Assembly (NCBI GenBank): GCA_963575745.1
Contig: CAUYUJ010015701.1
Coordinates: forward strand, 210,001 to 233,238
Direction of reading: 5' to 3'
From: Prorocentrum cordatum
Lineage: Eukaryota; Sar; Dinophyceae; Prorocentrales; Prorocentraceae
Length of the DNA: 23,238 nt
Each line of letters begins with the position of its first letter. The stretch's first letter is position 1. A program made the translations under genes and the position numbers. The notes under the pieces are model-generated. The model made no database searches and was not told the DNA's origin. It saw only the letters and a program-made list of their open reading frames with translations. Shown here piece after piece: positions 1 to 8,151 of the stretch.

Positions 1-280
1 TTCCTCCCTCCTCCTCCTCTTCCTCCTCCTTCTCCTCCTCCTCCTCCTCCTCCTCCTCCTCCCCCTCCTCCCCCTGCCCCTCCTCCTCCTCCTCCTCCTC
101 CTCCTCCTCCTCATCCTCCTCCTCCCTCTTGTCCTCCTCCATCCACCCCCTCCTCCTCCTCTTCCTCTTCCTTTTCTTCCTCCTCCTCGTTCTTCTCGTC
201 CTTCCTTTCCTCCTCCTTTTCGTCCTCCTTTTCCTCCTCCTTCTTCTCCTTTTCCTCCTCCTTTCCCTCCTCTCCTCCTG
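1..280. repeat. Imperfect (TCC)n pyrimidine tract
   Basis: The first 280 bases are almost purely C and T on the + strand, mainly TCC/CTC triplets with occasional T-rich interruptions such as TTCTTC. The tract starts at the window edge, so its full length is unknown. Open frames through it encode only Ser, Pro or Leu runs and are not evidence of protein. Confidence 0.95.
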
Positions 281-333
281 GTGCCCTGGCGTTGGATAGC
301 GCAAGAGGATGGTACCGACGGCACCCTCGCTCC

Positions 334-412
334 CTCCTCCTCCTCCTCCTCCTCCTCCTCCTCCTCCTCCTCCTCCTCCTCCTCCTCCTCCTCCTCCTCC
401 TCCTCCTCCTCT
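334..412. repeat. Pure (TCC)n microsatellite
   Basis: About 26 uninterrupted TCC triplets. It gives poly-Ser, poly-Pro and poly-Leu in the three forward frames. The bases from 413 to 591 carry no feature I can support. Confidence 0.95.
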
Positions 413-591
413 ATGTTTCCCAAGCGTGGGTGCTCTCCAGGCGGGGGGCCGGTTCTCGGGCCCCAGGGCCGTAGCGAGGGGCGTCTGCGGAGAGGATCTG
501 GTGGACGCGGACGATCGACGGGCGGAAAGCAGAATCGGACACAGCTTCATGCGGCAGGCTGCCGCGCACTTAGTGGGCCCTGGAAGCGACA

Positions 592-755
592 TGGCCGTTT
601 TTTTTATCGGTTCCGTTTTGCCGTTTTTTGCCGGTTCCGACGCCGTTTTCTTACCGGTTCCGTCGCCGTTGTTTGACCGGTTCCGGCTCCGGTTCCAGTG
701 CTGGAGCCGTTTTTTTGCCGTTTCCGATCGCCGTTCTTGTGCCGTTTCCAATTTC
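592..755. repeat. Degenerate ~23-bp minisatellite
   Basis: About seven diverged copies of a unit of the form GCCGTTTTnTnCCGGTTCCGnC lie head to tail. A related piece in inverted orientation (GGCGAAAAAACGGC, 775-788) follows closely. Units vary in T-run length and some are truncated, which suggests an old array. Confidence 0.75.
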
Positions 756-1157
756 AAGGGACATTTTTGGGGGAACGGCGAAAAAACGGCCCTGCCGTTT
801 CCGGGGCCCACAAAGGGCACGCAGACCCGTCAAAGGTTGGATCGATGATATCGCCGCTCCCTTGCACGGTGAAGGTATTGAAGTTTCACCCGATCATTGG
901 CAAGATGCTGCTACAGACCCTGCAGCATGGCACGAACTGGAAGCTGCATTCCGCCCGAACGACGACTGAGCGCTGCAGCGCTGACCACCGGGCCCCCCGG
1001 GGCCCAGCCGTGCTCGACGTGGTGTTCGTCCGTCCAGAGCCGCAGGGACGACTCGGGATGCATGTCCGTGGCTGGATCGGGGAAAGCCGCAGGGTCTGGG
1101 CTTTCAGGAACAGCCAATCGACGAAAGAAAACCGACATAAACATTAACTTGTTTGCT
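756..1157. other. No supportable gene (~400 bp)
   Basis: Mixed-composition DNA between the 23-bp minisatellite and the inverted-repeat element. Overlapping open frames exist on both strands, but none continues as a convincing protein or shows clear splice borders. I see nothing definite here. Confidence 0.5.
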
Positions 1158-1266
1158 CTCCGCGCGGATTTCTTGGGATCGGGGCTGGGCCCCTCCTGGC
1201 GGCGATTCAGTCCGGCTCCGCCCCTGGCGCCCTCGGGCCCGCGCGGATCCAAGAAATCCGCGCGGA
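1158..1266. mobile_element. Short inverted-repeat element, 22-bp arms
   Basis: The left arm at 1158-1179 (TCCGCGCGGATTTCTTGG then GATC) is repeated in inverted orientation at 1245-1266, with one extra G in the left arm. The 65-bp interior is GC-rich and non-coding. Size and structure fit a miniature inverted-repeat element or a stem-loop remnant. No target duplication is obvious, so mobility is inferred. Confidence 0.6.
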
Positions 1267-1325
1267 CCTCGAAGAGTTCATGTTTGGGTGTTTGTGATGT
1301 CCCTCTCGCCAAGGCATGCTGGATG

Positions 1326-1481
1326 CCTGTCGCTGTCTTCTGTCGATGCTTTGTCCGACGCTGGTGTCGGTGTCGCTGCCTTCTGTGTCTTCTCCGTCGC
1401 TGTGGTGTCGCTGTCTTCCGTCGCTGTCTTGTCCGACGCTGCTGTCGCTGTCTGTCTGTCCTCTGTCGCTGTCTTGTCCGG
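1326..1481. repeat. Degenerate ~39-bp minisatellite
   Basis: About four diverged units share the core TGTCGCTGTCTTC followed by TGTCGCTGTCTTGTCCGACG. On the minus strand they translate to a repeated SDKTATED-like peptide. Unit lengths differ (about 35-43 bp) and are not multiples of three, so I read it as non-coding. Confidence 0.7.
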
Positions 1482-1581
1482 CGAGGCAGCGCGCGTGGTG
1501 CCGCCGTCTTGCCCGACGCTGCAGCGGGAGCCGCGGCCGCGGCCTCTGGCGCTCCAGGGCCTGAGACGGCGTTTCGAGTTT

Positions 1582-1700
1582 GTCCTCCTCCTCCTCCTCC
1601 TCCTCCTCCTCCTCCTCCTGCTCCCTCGTATTTCTTTCTCATCGTGCTTCTTGTCCATCTCCTTCTCCACCTCCTCCTCCTCCTCCTCCTCCTCCTCCTA
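1582..1700. repeat. Two (TCC)n tracts
   Basis: Pure TCC runs at about 1582-1620 and 1667-1698 are joined by a T-rich pyrimidine stretch. The link TGCTCCCTCGTATTTC also occurs between the TCC tracts near 2585, so the two blocks share more than the triplet itself. Confidence 0.9.
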
Positions 1701-1865
1701 TCCTTATTCCTTATTAGAATATATTCCTACTCCCCCCTCAGGCCGGCCATTAGGGGCCGCATCCGGGGGGTCCCATCCTAACCTGTAAAAAACAATATAA
1801 AATCAATATGTTTCTTATTTTTTCCTCTCGACATGGACGTCCTGTCGTCCACGGCGATAATCCAT

Positions 1866-1986
1866 TGCAAAAAATACCACAAAGAGCACACGCGCGCGTT
1901 CATGTCATAATCCTACCGAACACCGTGTGTTTGCAAGCATTTCAACATAAAAACATCAAAAACCCAATGCTTTTTTTCACAAAAAT
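1866..1986. repeat. 120-bp direct repeat, copy 1
   Basis: Runs from TGCAAAAAATACCAC to CACAAAAAT and is nearly identical to 2130-2248. The copies differ by two substitutions in the GCGC-rich part and by T-run length (7 T against 5 T). It is markedly more AT-rich than its surroundings, which suggests a fragment of an inserted element or a recent segmental duplication. Confidence 0.9.
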
Positions 1987-2129
1987 TGTACAAATTTCCC
2001 GCCCGGGCTCTCTTGCTGAAATCATAGGAAAACCATAGGAATCTTAAGAATTCTGTCAAATCCAGCGATTTCACGTCATCGCGCGGTGCACTCGCGATGC
2101 TCTGTCATGCACCCAGGCCGCGAATCCTG

Positions 2130-2248
2130 TGCAAAAAATACCACAAAGAGCACACTCGCGCGTTCATGTCAGAATCCTACCGAACACCGTGTGTTTGCAA
2201 GCATTTCAACATAAAAACATCAAAAACCCAATGCTTTTTCACAAAAAT
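2130..2248. repeat. 120-bp direct repeat, copy 2
   Basis: Second copy of 1866-1986, same orientation, with 143 bp between copies. The sequences just outside differ (TTGTACAAATT after copy 1, GCTTTGGGGTG after copy 2), so both borders of the duplicated unit are visible. Confidence 0.9.
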
Positions 2249-2527
2249 GCTTTGGGGTGTCCTGTCAGACCGTCGGGCTTCCTCCGGCCACCTCTGGCTT
2301 CCTGCGGTGTACCAGGCCATTCTCGACTCGTCTGGCAATGCGTGCGCGGCATTCAACACGCGCTCGCCAGTTCCCGTCGGCAACCGCCATCGCGGCCGCA
2401 TCAGCTGTACCAAACCGGCTGGCCGGTGTGACTTCGGCCCCCAGTTGTGCCAGCTTTGCTTCTTATGTTGTGGGAGGGCGGGTGGGACTGGGCATGCCAT
2501 GCTTGACTCGCTCGAGCTGGCTAGCTT
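2249..2527. other. Unassigned ~280 bp, possibly exonic
   Basis: Mixed-composition DNA open on both strands. In one forward frame it reads as a Cys- and Gly-containing peptide (GRCDFGPQLCQLCFLCCGR near 2425-2480). It runs straight into (CTCCTA)n and TCC repeats, and I see no reliable splice borders, so I do not call a gene. Confidence 0.25.
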
Positions 2528-2709
2528 GACTCCTACTCCTACTCCTACTCCTACTCCTCCTCCCTCCTCCTCCTCCTCCTCCTCCTGCTCCCTCGTATTT
2601 CTCATCGTGCTTCTTCTCCTCTACCTTCTCCTTCTCCACCTCCTCCTCCTCCTCCTCCTCCTCCTCCTCCTCCTCCTCCTCCTCCTCCTCCTCCTCCTCG
2701 TACCCCTCC
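2528..2709. repeat. (CTCCTA)n and (TCC)n tract
   Basis: Starts as a hexanucleotide CTCCTA repeat (2528-2560), becomes TCC triplets, has a T-rich interruption containing CTCGTATTTCTCATCG, then a pure TCC run from about 2636 to 2699. Confidence 0.9.
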
Positions 2710-2719
2710 TACTCCTCCT

Positions 2720-2930
2720 GCCTTGGCGACTCGGCGCGACGCGGATGTCGCACTTTCTCTCCGGCCCGACGTGGGCGCTGCGTCGACGGTGCTGGGCGAG
2801 TCTCCGACCCTCCCGCTGCTCCGGCCCCGGGTTGGGGGGGCCTACGCCGCTCCCGGAGCCGAGGCGGTGGTGGATGCTTACACTTCTGGGCCCCGCCCCG
2901 CGGGAGGAGACGTCGTCGACTTCGACAACC
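2720..2930 (+). CDS. Possible isolated exon, product unknown
   Basis: Between two TCC tracts lies a stretch of complex sequence in which one forward frame reads ATRRDADVALSLRPDVG and continues to GGDVVDFDNL. Third codon positions are overwhelmingly G or C, as in the three better genes of this window, and amino-acid composition is ordinary rather than repetitive. No AG acceptor precedes it, because the upstream TCC tract is AG-free and the first AG lies inside the stretch near 2800. No start or stop is defined. It could be an exon whose neighbours were invaded by TCC repeats, or a chance open frame. I do not recognise a family. Confidence 0.25.
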
Positions 2931-3150
2931 TTATCCTCCTCCTCCTCCTCCGCCTCCGCCTCTCCGCTCCTCCTCCTCCTCCTCCTCCATTTCTCCTCCT
3001 CCTCCTCCTCCTCCTCCGCCTCCTCCTCCTCCTCCCCCTCCTCCATCTCCTCCTCCTCCCCCTCCTCCTCCCCCTCATCCTTCTCCTCGTCCTCCTTGTC
3101 CTCATCCTCTTTCTCTTCCTCCTCCTCCTCCTCCTCCGCCTTCTCGTCCA
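2931..3150. repeat. (TCC)n tract with CGC/CCC variants
   Basis: A long TCC tract interrupted by CCGCC, CCCC and CTTGTCC words. The minus strand gives a Glu/Arg-rich open frame. Forward frames give Leu, Pro or Ser runs. Read as simple repeat. Confidence 0.9.
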
Positions 3151-3359
3151 AGAGCCCAGAGATCCGATCTCGTGATTTCTCCCAGATTCCCGAAGGCCCT
3201 GGCCGATCCTCCAGGGGAGGCCCGGCCCGCAGGGATGCTCGGAAGGCCCCCAGGCCCGAGGCCCGCCCTACGATGCAGAACGCGGCGATCATTGTGCATC
3301 GAGATCAAAATAATTCGATGCCCGATTAGGGGTTTTCCTGGGGCACACCGAATGGATCT

Positions 3360-3447
3360 GTTTGACTCCAGTTCGACTCCAGTTTGACTCGAGTTCGACT
3401 CAAGTTCGTCTCAGGTTCGACTCAGGTTCGACTAAAGATCGACTCGA
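3360..3447. repeat. 11-bp tandem repeat (GTTCGACTCAA type)
   Basis: Eight consecutive units of about 11 bp with consensus GTTCGACTCnA, for example GTTCGACTCCA, GTTTGACTCGA and GTTCGTCTCAG, ending in GATCGACTCGA and ATCGACGG. The period is very regular. Confidence 0.9.
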
Positions 3448-3840
3448 ATCGACGGACGTTGGACGAAGCTTCGACGCCAGAGTGGAGCGAGTTGCTCCTG
3501 GAAGGTCCCAGAATGAGCAGCCAGCCCTAACATTAATGACACGATGACGACGTGGCCTCACACAGGTCCCCGTCTTCGCACGAGTGATGACGCATTTGGT
3601 GGGGGGTGGTCTGATACATCTGCACAACAGGGCCCCTATCCCTTGTGTTTTTGGACCTTTTGACGTCGGTCCCCTCCCAAAGGGTCAGGGGCACCCTTAT
3701 TGCTTATCAGTGTTTCCCTCGCTCCAAGACGCTGGATGACTGGCGTCCAGGTCCAGCGACCGTTCGGGACGCTCCGGGTACCTCCCGAGCGGTCTCGGCA
3801 GAGCGCAGCTGCTTGAGAGCAGCCTGAGGTTGGAGAGGCT
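3448..3840. other. No supportable gene (~390 bp)
   Basis: Mixed-composition sequence between two short-period minisatellites. No repeat, splice signal or convincing open frame could be supported on either strand. Confidence 0.5.
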
Positions 3841-3952
3841 ACGAGAACGTCCGAAAACGTCCAGAAAAAAGTAACAACAAAACGTAAAGCCAACGAGAGG
3901 CTACGAAAACGTCCGAAAACGTACGAGAACGTCCGACAACGTCCGCAAACCT
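3841..3952. repeat. 10-11-bp tandem repeat (AACGTCCGAA type)
   Basis: Two clusters of AACGTCCGAA-like units (AACGTCCGAA, AACGTACGAG, AACGTCCGAC, AACGTCCGCA) flank a short spacer. Each cluster is introduced by GAGAGGCTACGA. The period is about 10 bp. Confidence 0.8.
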
Positions 3953-4085
3953 CGAAATATGACGTCCAGGAAAAAGATCGGCTCCCCCGGCGGCGCACCA
4001 TGTACGGTATAGGTGCGTGGCGCGTCGGCGCGGCGGCGACCTCTCTGCGGGCGCTCATGATTGATCGCCGCCAATGGCCCAGCAT

Positions 4086-4286
4086 AGTCGTCCAATATCA
4101 ATATTCAGGAGGGAAAAAACACACAAACACAATTAATCGTCGACTCCCAAGAAAATATGGGAAAATATGGGAAGTGGGGGGGAAGACAGAAACCCAGAAA
4201 ATGCTGGAAAATATGGGGAATCTTTTTATTTGTGTGTATTTATTTGTATGTCCCAGGGCGCCTTCAGAGTCGTCCAATATCAATAT
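4086..4286. repeat. Segment bounded by a 19-bp direct repeat
   Basis: AGTCGTCCAATATCAATAT occurs exactly at 4086-4104 and 4268-4286. The 163 bp between is AT-rich and contains several GAAAATATGGG words. The layout resembles a small insertion with duplicated ends, or loss of an element between repeats. It does not match any named element that I know. Confidence 0.65.
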
Positions 4287-4555
4287 GAGACGGTCTGGCG
4301 ATCGAAGAGTTGCCGATCGTTCAAGGTTGAACGATCCGCACATTGTCAGAAACCAACGCCAGGGTCAACAGTCACGACGCGAGCCGCCGAATCATTCGGG
4401 CGGGCGTTCAGGGGGGGGGACCTAAAAGGGGGTGTGAAGGAATTGGCCCTAAAAGGTCTTTTTGGGGTCCCTTTTTGGAGCCAAAAGGGTTCCAACAGGG
4501 TTCCTAGAGGAGGATCCCTCTAGGGCCCGTTGCTGCCGCCCCCCCCCTTAGTCTA

Positions 4556-4780
4556 GGCCTCCAAGATGGGGTCGGGGTAGATGGGGTCGGATGATCGCGC
4601 CGCATCGCCGATACATCGGCGATGCATCGGCGATGCGGCTCGATGCGGGGCCAAACTGCCTGCACGCCGACGTCGCGGATGCATCGTCTTCGTCGCTGGT
4701 GCATCGCCGATGTATGGCGAATGCTCTGCGATCCTCCGACCCCATCCAGTCCGACCCCATGTGGGATGCCTCTGTTGAGG
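4556..4780. mobile_element. Imperfect inverted-repeat element, ~90-bp arms
   Basis: The left arm from about 4556 (GGCCTCCAAGATGGGGTCGG) and the right arm ending about 4773 are reverse complements over about 90 bp with scattered mismatches. Shared blocks include ATGGGGTCGG, GATGGGGTCGGA, GATCGC and ATACATCGGCGATGCA. The short centre lies near 4660-4680. Frames through it give mirrored peptides and are not genes. Long terminal inverted repeats with little interior fit a foldback or MITE-like element. Confidence 0.7.
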
Positions 4781-5130
4781 TCACTTCCCCCCTAAACGTC
4801 CGCCGTCGTTGACAACAAGGGTCACGGCGGGAGGGCGGCTCCGTCGCAACACAGGGGGTTCTCGCTGGGCCATTCTCAGGCGTTGTGCTCCGTTCCTCAG
4901 CTCGTGCAGCGAAAAGGATGCGGTTTCTTCTCGAAGCCTGGCTCGCGGCTGCATGGCATGCCCATCTATTGCTCGTCTTTCAAGGGAAACGCACCTGCCC
5001 GACCAGGATTGGGGTTTCGATGGTGTTGCTTTGGCAGGCGTGACGTTCCCACGCCAAAGATCAACGGACGTCCTGGGGGTCTCGTGGTTGGGTATTCTTG
5101 TGGAAGGTTTCTTGTTGTCGGGCCCCTACT
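4781..5130. other. No supportable gene (~350 bp)
   Basis: Mixed-composition DNA between the inverted-repeat element and a third related terminus. Open frames on both strands reach 80-130 codons but show no recognisable domain. It may be the interior of a longer element whose end is at 5131-5175. Confidence 0.4.
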
Positions 5131-5175
5131 GTAGTCCGAGCCCATGCAGGGGGCCTCTATCATTGAGGCCCCTCC
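5131..5175. repeat. Third copy of the 4741-4793 terminal sequence
   Basis: GTCCGAGCCCATGC followed by GGGGCCTCTATCATTGAGG matches 4752-4793 (GTCCGACCCCATGT, then GGATGCCTCTGTTGAGG) in the same orientation. The region therefore holds three diverged ends of one element family: 4556, 4793 and 5175. Confidence 0.6.
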
Positions 5176-5710
5176 CCTCTGTCGTGGGCGGCCAAGAAGG
5201 AGGTGATGACTAGGAGGGGGTGGATGCCATGGCGGGGGCCGTGCTATCTCCCCAGATCTCACGGCGCCCCCTCGTACATTTCGATGCGCGTGTCCGGTCC
5301 CGCCCACCCACCCCACCCTTGGGCCGCGTTCGCGCCGCCGGCCATGATCTCTGCCCCCCCCCCCCCCACTTGGACGCCCCCGTTTCCTTCACACCCGCCC
5401 GAGCATCGGGGAAGCGCAAGATTCAAGCAAGCCAGAGCTCGGGGCTGCCGACGTCTTTGGCACTAGCGCGTCCCGGATTTTCTGACGGTCCAGGTTTCGT
5501 GGGACGTCTGCAGCGGGAGGCCGCGTCAGGTTTCGGATTGGGTCGCGTCATTTTTAGGATGGCCCCGTCTGGCCAACCCGAGTCCCCCGCACCCGAGTCT
5601 TTCGTCTCCCCGACAGAGGGTCTGGTTCACCGCGAGGGGTCTTGAATGTTGGGGAGCTTTCGGCGGGGAGTAGGAGCTCGTCCCTCCTCCTCCCCTCCCC
5701 TCCCTGCTCC
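5176..5710. other. No supportable gene (~530 bp)
   Basis: GC-rich sequence with a 14-base C run near 5356-5369. A forward frame of 141 codons (5220-5645) and overlapping frames exist, but composition is Pro/Arg/Ala rich in every frame and there is no domain or splice evidence. Confidence 0.45.
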
Positions 5711-5749
5711 CTCCTCCTCCTCCTCCTCCTCCTCCTCCTCCTCCTCCAT
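5711..5749. repeat. (TCC)n microsatellite
   Basis: About 12 consecutive TCC triplets followed by an AT-rich stretch (TTTTTATTATAGATAC). Confidence 0.9.
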
Positions 5750-5841
5750 TCCTTTTTATTATAGATACCTCCTCCCTGTCGCACGCGTTTCGCCTGAGAG
5801 TTCCTCACCATTTATGATGCTGAAGCTTAAAACGTGACAAC

Positions 5842-6250
5842 AGTTTCACAGCTGAAGGGCGGGTCGTTTTCAACATGTGGCTCTCGTTTTAGCTCCGCGC
5901 ACGTTCGCTTTAAACATTTGCAAGAGTTTCACGGATTGAGGGTGGTTCCTTTCCAAAGTGTGGTTCTCGCCTTAGCGCCGCGCACATGCGTTAAAAACAT
6001 TGCAAGAGTTTCACGGATTGAGGGCGAGTGGTTCTAAAACTGTGGCTCTCGCCTCAGCGCCGGGCACGTTCGTTTTGAACAATGTAAGAGGCTCACGGTC
6101 GAGGGCGGTTCCTCTTACAGTGTGGCTCTCGCCTTAGTGCCGCGCACATGCGTTTAATACACTTGCAAGAGTTTCACGGATTGAAGCCGAGTGGTTCTCA
6201 AAATGAGGTTCTCGCCCTAGCGCCGCGCCCGGACGCGCAGTCGCCAGCGT
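5842..6250. repeat. 82-bp tandem array, five units, alternating types
   Basis: Units begin with AGTTTCACGGATTGAGG at 5842, 5925, 6007, 6089 and 6170, giving spacings of 83, 82, 82 and 81 bp. Each contains a GTGTGGCTCTCGCCTTAGCG-like middle and ends near CATTTGCAAG. Units 1 and 3 share a GCACGTTCG tail, whereas units 2 and 4 share a GCACATGCG tail and GGTTCCT, so the array has an A-B-A-B-A pattern. The fifth unit decays into GC-rich DNA. Spacing is not a multiple of three, so it is not protein-coding. Confidence 0.9.
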
Positions 6251-6366
6251 TTCGCTGCTCTTCGACGCGGGGGTCCCCAGGGACGCGCTGTCCGGAGCCC
6301 ACTTCGGCACGGGGCCCTCGGGAGCCCCGACCCTCCTTGCCCAAAGCCAGCGTCTCGCCAGTTCCA

Positions 6367-6457
6367 GGGCGGTCCCCCCCCCCGTGGCTGGCGAGGCCCT
6401 CGCTGGCCACGGGGGGGGGACCGCCCAGCAAGGGCCCCCCCAGCGGGGGGGGGGGCC
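6367..6457. repeat. Two adjacent GC palindromes
   Basis: GGGCGGTCCCCC at 6367 pairs with GGGGGACCGCCC ending at 6426, and the pairing continues through GTGGC.. and ..GCCAC to a short loop (arms about 30 bp). A second palindrome, GGGCCCCCCC / GGGGGGGCCC, follows at 6432-6457. Both could form very stable hairpins. Confidence 0.75.
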
Positions 6458-6500
6458 CACAGAACAGCGAGAGGAAATGATTTCTTACCAGCCTCGAACG

Positions 6501-6626
6501 TATCCCTATCCCTAAGATCGACACGCCAAGAGGCGATGACAATACTAGGGCTTCGCCCTCAAAAAATAAGGGAATCCCTAAGATTGGCATCGTGATGAGG
6601 AGGTGCCCAGCATAGGGATAGGGATA
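6501..6626. mobile_element. 126-bp element with 12-bp terminal inverted repeats
   Basis: TATCCCTATCCC at 6501-6512 is exactly inverted at 6615-6626 (GGGATAGGGATA). The interior repeats the motif ATCCCTAAGAT twice and has the hairpin AGGGCTTCGCCCT. It is AT-richer than its flanks. Small size and matched ends fit a miniature inverted-repeat element. No coding capacity. Confidence 0.5.
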
Positions 6627-7788
6627 GTGTTCCAGGCTGGTAGATTCCTGCCTCGGGAGCGCCGACGTAGCGAGCAAAGCCACCACGCGGCGAGACGTCC
6701 CGACCAGAGCCCCGGAGGCCCCTCTGCCCGCGCCGTCTGTCGACCCGGGCCGGCCCGCGAGGGCCTGGAGCCCGAAGCTGGGCTTCAGTCGGGCCTGCCC
6801 CTCTACAGGAGGAGTCTCCAAGAATAAAGTCAAATGGTAGGTAGTATGGAGAAGATGTTTTAACCATTTTTTAGACAATGTTCTAGCGTGTTTGACTATT
6901 TCTTCTTCCGGAATCCGCCTATATAAGGAGGACATGCCCGATCTGATGTTTGTCTTCAGGGTGCCCTGCGTTTCTTGGGTTTCGAGGGTTTTGCTGTTGA
7001 GAGCGCGGTGCTCCCGCACGACAAGGCCATGGGCGTTGGGATTTTGTGGACTGGCCTCCACTGCATCTCGAGCTGTCGGATGCCTGGGGACGGCGCCCGC
7101 GCCGCCGCCGCTTTCAAGCCGCCGTCGAGGCGGCAGCGACACCGAGCGCACCGCGCAGCTCGGCAGCGGCCCGCTGTCGCACGGCGGCGCAGGCTGCCCC
7201 GCGGGCGCCGCCTGCTGCCGTCGCCCGCCGCCTCCGCCGCCGCCTCCGGGGTCCGTGTCGATCCGCGTGGCGCGCCTCTCCGGACCGATCCGATTCGGCT
7301 CCGGCTTTCAAGGATGCGATGCAGCCCGGTTCTTGCCTGGCGGCGCTGCTGTGCATCCCCGGCGCAGCCGATCCGATTCGATGTCGAGTCCGGGCCGACG
7401 CAACCCGACCCGACAGCACGTTCCGATGGTTGACCAGGTGTCCCGATTCGCTGCCGACCCGCCTTGCCCTGTGCACCCGCCCTGGCAGGAGGAACGGAAG
7501 CTCGCAGGCGACGTCTCGCCCCCCGGGCCCACCCACCCCAGGAAAAGTCGGGCCGCGCACTTGAATCGATGCCCTGTTTCCTATGTGTTTGGGGCGCTTA
7601 TATCAACATGTAAATGACATGCATGGTGGTTCAAAATGCGTTATAAGTTTGCGAAGATGTTTGTAAAGTGCTGGGGGTGATTATATTTATAGCCTTCTAC
7701 ATCGTCCACTTGGTTATGTACATGGCCCTCGTGGCCCAGCATACTATCGTGCATACGTTATCCTTGCGTTTTGAATAGTAGAGTTAGC
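6627..7788. other. Gene-poor ~1.1 kb, no supportable CDS
   Basis: GC-rich up to about 7600 (many GCCGCC and CGATCCGATTCG words), then AT-richer. Forward and reverse frames of 100-300 codons overlap here. The longest runs on the minus strand through the palindromes and inverted-repeat element upstream, which argues against it. A forward frame rich in Arg/Pro (7046-7564) is what GC-rich DNA gives by chance. No splice structure could be built. Confidence 0.45.
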
Positions 7789-7800
7789 GTGAGTAGCTTA

Positions 7801-7890
7801 CGGCACTTAGCTATGCTTGCTTGGGGGGGGGCTAACTAGGTTAGGGGGGGTGAGCTCACTAGGTCAGTGCCGAAGTTAGCTAAGCTTGCC
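7801..7890. repeat. Diverged pair of TTAGCTA..GCTTGC repeats
   Basis: GGCACTTAGCTATGCTTGC at about 7802 recurs as GCCGAAGTTAGCTAAGCTTGCC at about 7868, with short G runs and CTAACTAGG / CTCACTAGG words between. A weak local duplication without coding potential. Confidence 0.5.
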
Positions 7891-8054
7891 CACGGGGGAA
7901 CAACCATTTTTTTTCACAGTGAAAGGCCCCGTCTGCGTTATATAGACCCTCTCCCAAACCGTATGCTACAGCAATCTCAATGATGATAGGGAGGGGGGGG
8001 GGCAGAGGATCCAGGATAATAAAGGAAAGGGGGAGTGAGCAATATAAGTTGGAA

Positions 8055-8074
8055 CCGCAGCCATTGTGGCTCAG
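8055..8074 (+). other. Relict dinoflagellate spliced leader (DinoSL)
   Basis: CCGCAGCCATTGTGGCTCAG matches 17 of the first 19 bases of the dinoflagellate spliced leader as I remember it. The differences are T to C at leader position 4, T to G at position 12, and one A missing before the final AG. It has the expected orientation, 77 bp upstream of the ATG of the best gene. Known biology: mature dinoflagellate mRNAs carry this leader by trans-splicing, and genomic relicts mark genes that re-entered the genome from processed mRNA. The match is visible; the retroposition history is inferred. Confidence 0.8.
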
Positions 8075-8151
8075 TTCGGCTCTGCCGTGATCGTTATTTT
8101 CCATATGTTTGCGTTTATTTGCGCCTGTTTCTTCCATTTTCCTATTGCCAG
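8075..8151 (+). promoter_or_regulatory. AG-free pyrimidine tract with splice acceptor at 8151
   Basis: From the AG that ends the relict leader to CCTATTGCCAG at 8141-8151 there is no AG, and the last 35 bases are T/C-rich. This is the classical form of a 3' splice site. It abuts the ATG directly, so it is a good acceptor for the trans-spliced leader, or for a cis intron in the 5' leader. If it is used, the relict leader is removed from the mature mRNA. Confidence 0.65.

Noticed and set aside
281-848. Long forward open frames with Ser, Leu or Pro runs
   Set aside because: They owe their length to the (TCC)n tract at 334-412, are open in all three frames and have no domain or splice support.
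1278-1670. Minus-strand frame with repeated SDKTATED peptide
   Set aside because: It is the translation of a 39-bp minisatellite whose unit lengths vary out of frame, and it continues into a TCC tract as Arg runs.
2097-3329. 410-codon forward frame and its minus-strand Glu-rich partner
   Set aside because: Most of the length is TCC/GGA repeat. Only the island at 2720-2930 has coding-like character, in a different frame.
6501-6626. Telomere-type repeat (CCCTAT/CCCTAA)
   Set aside because: Only two copies at each end, in inverted orientation, and not the TTTAGGG type. Read as element termini.
6198-7151. 317-codon minus-strand frame
   Set aside because: It passes through two GC palindromes and the 6501-6626 inverted-repeat element, and its composition is that of GC-rich non-coding DNA.
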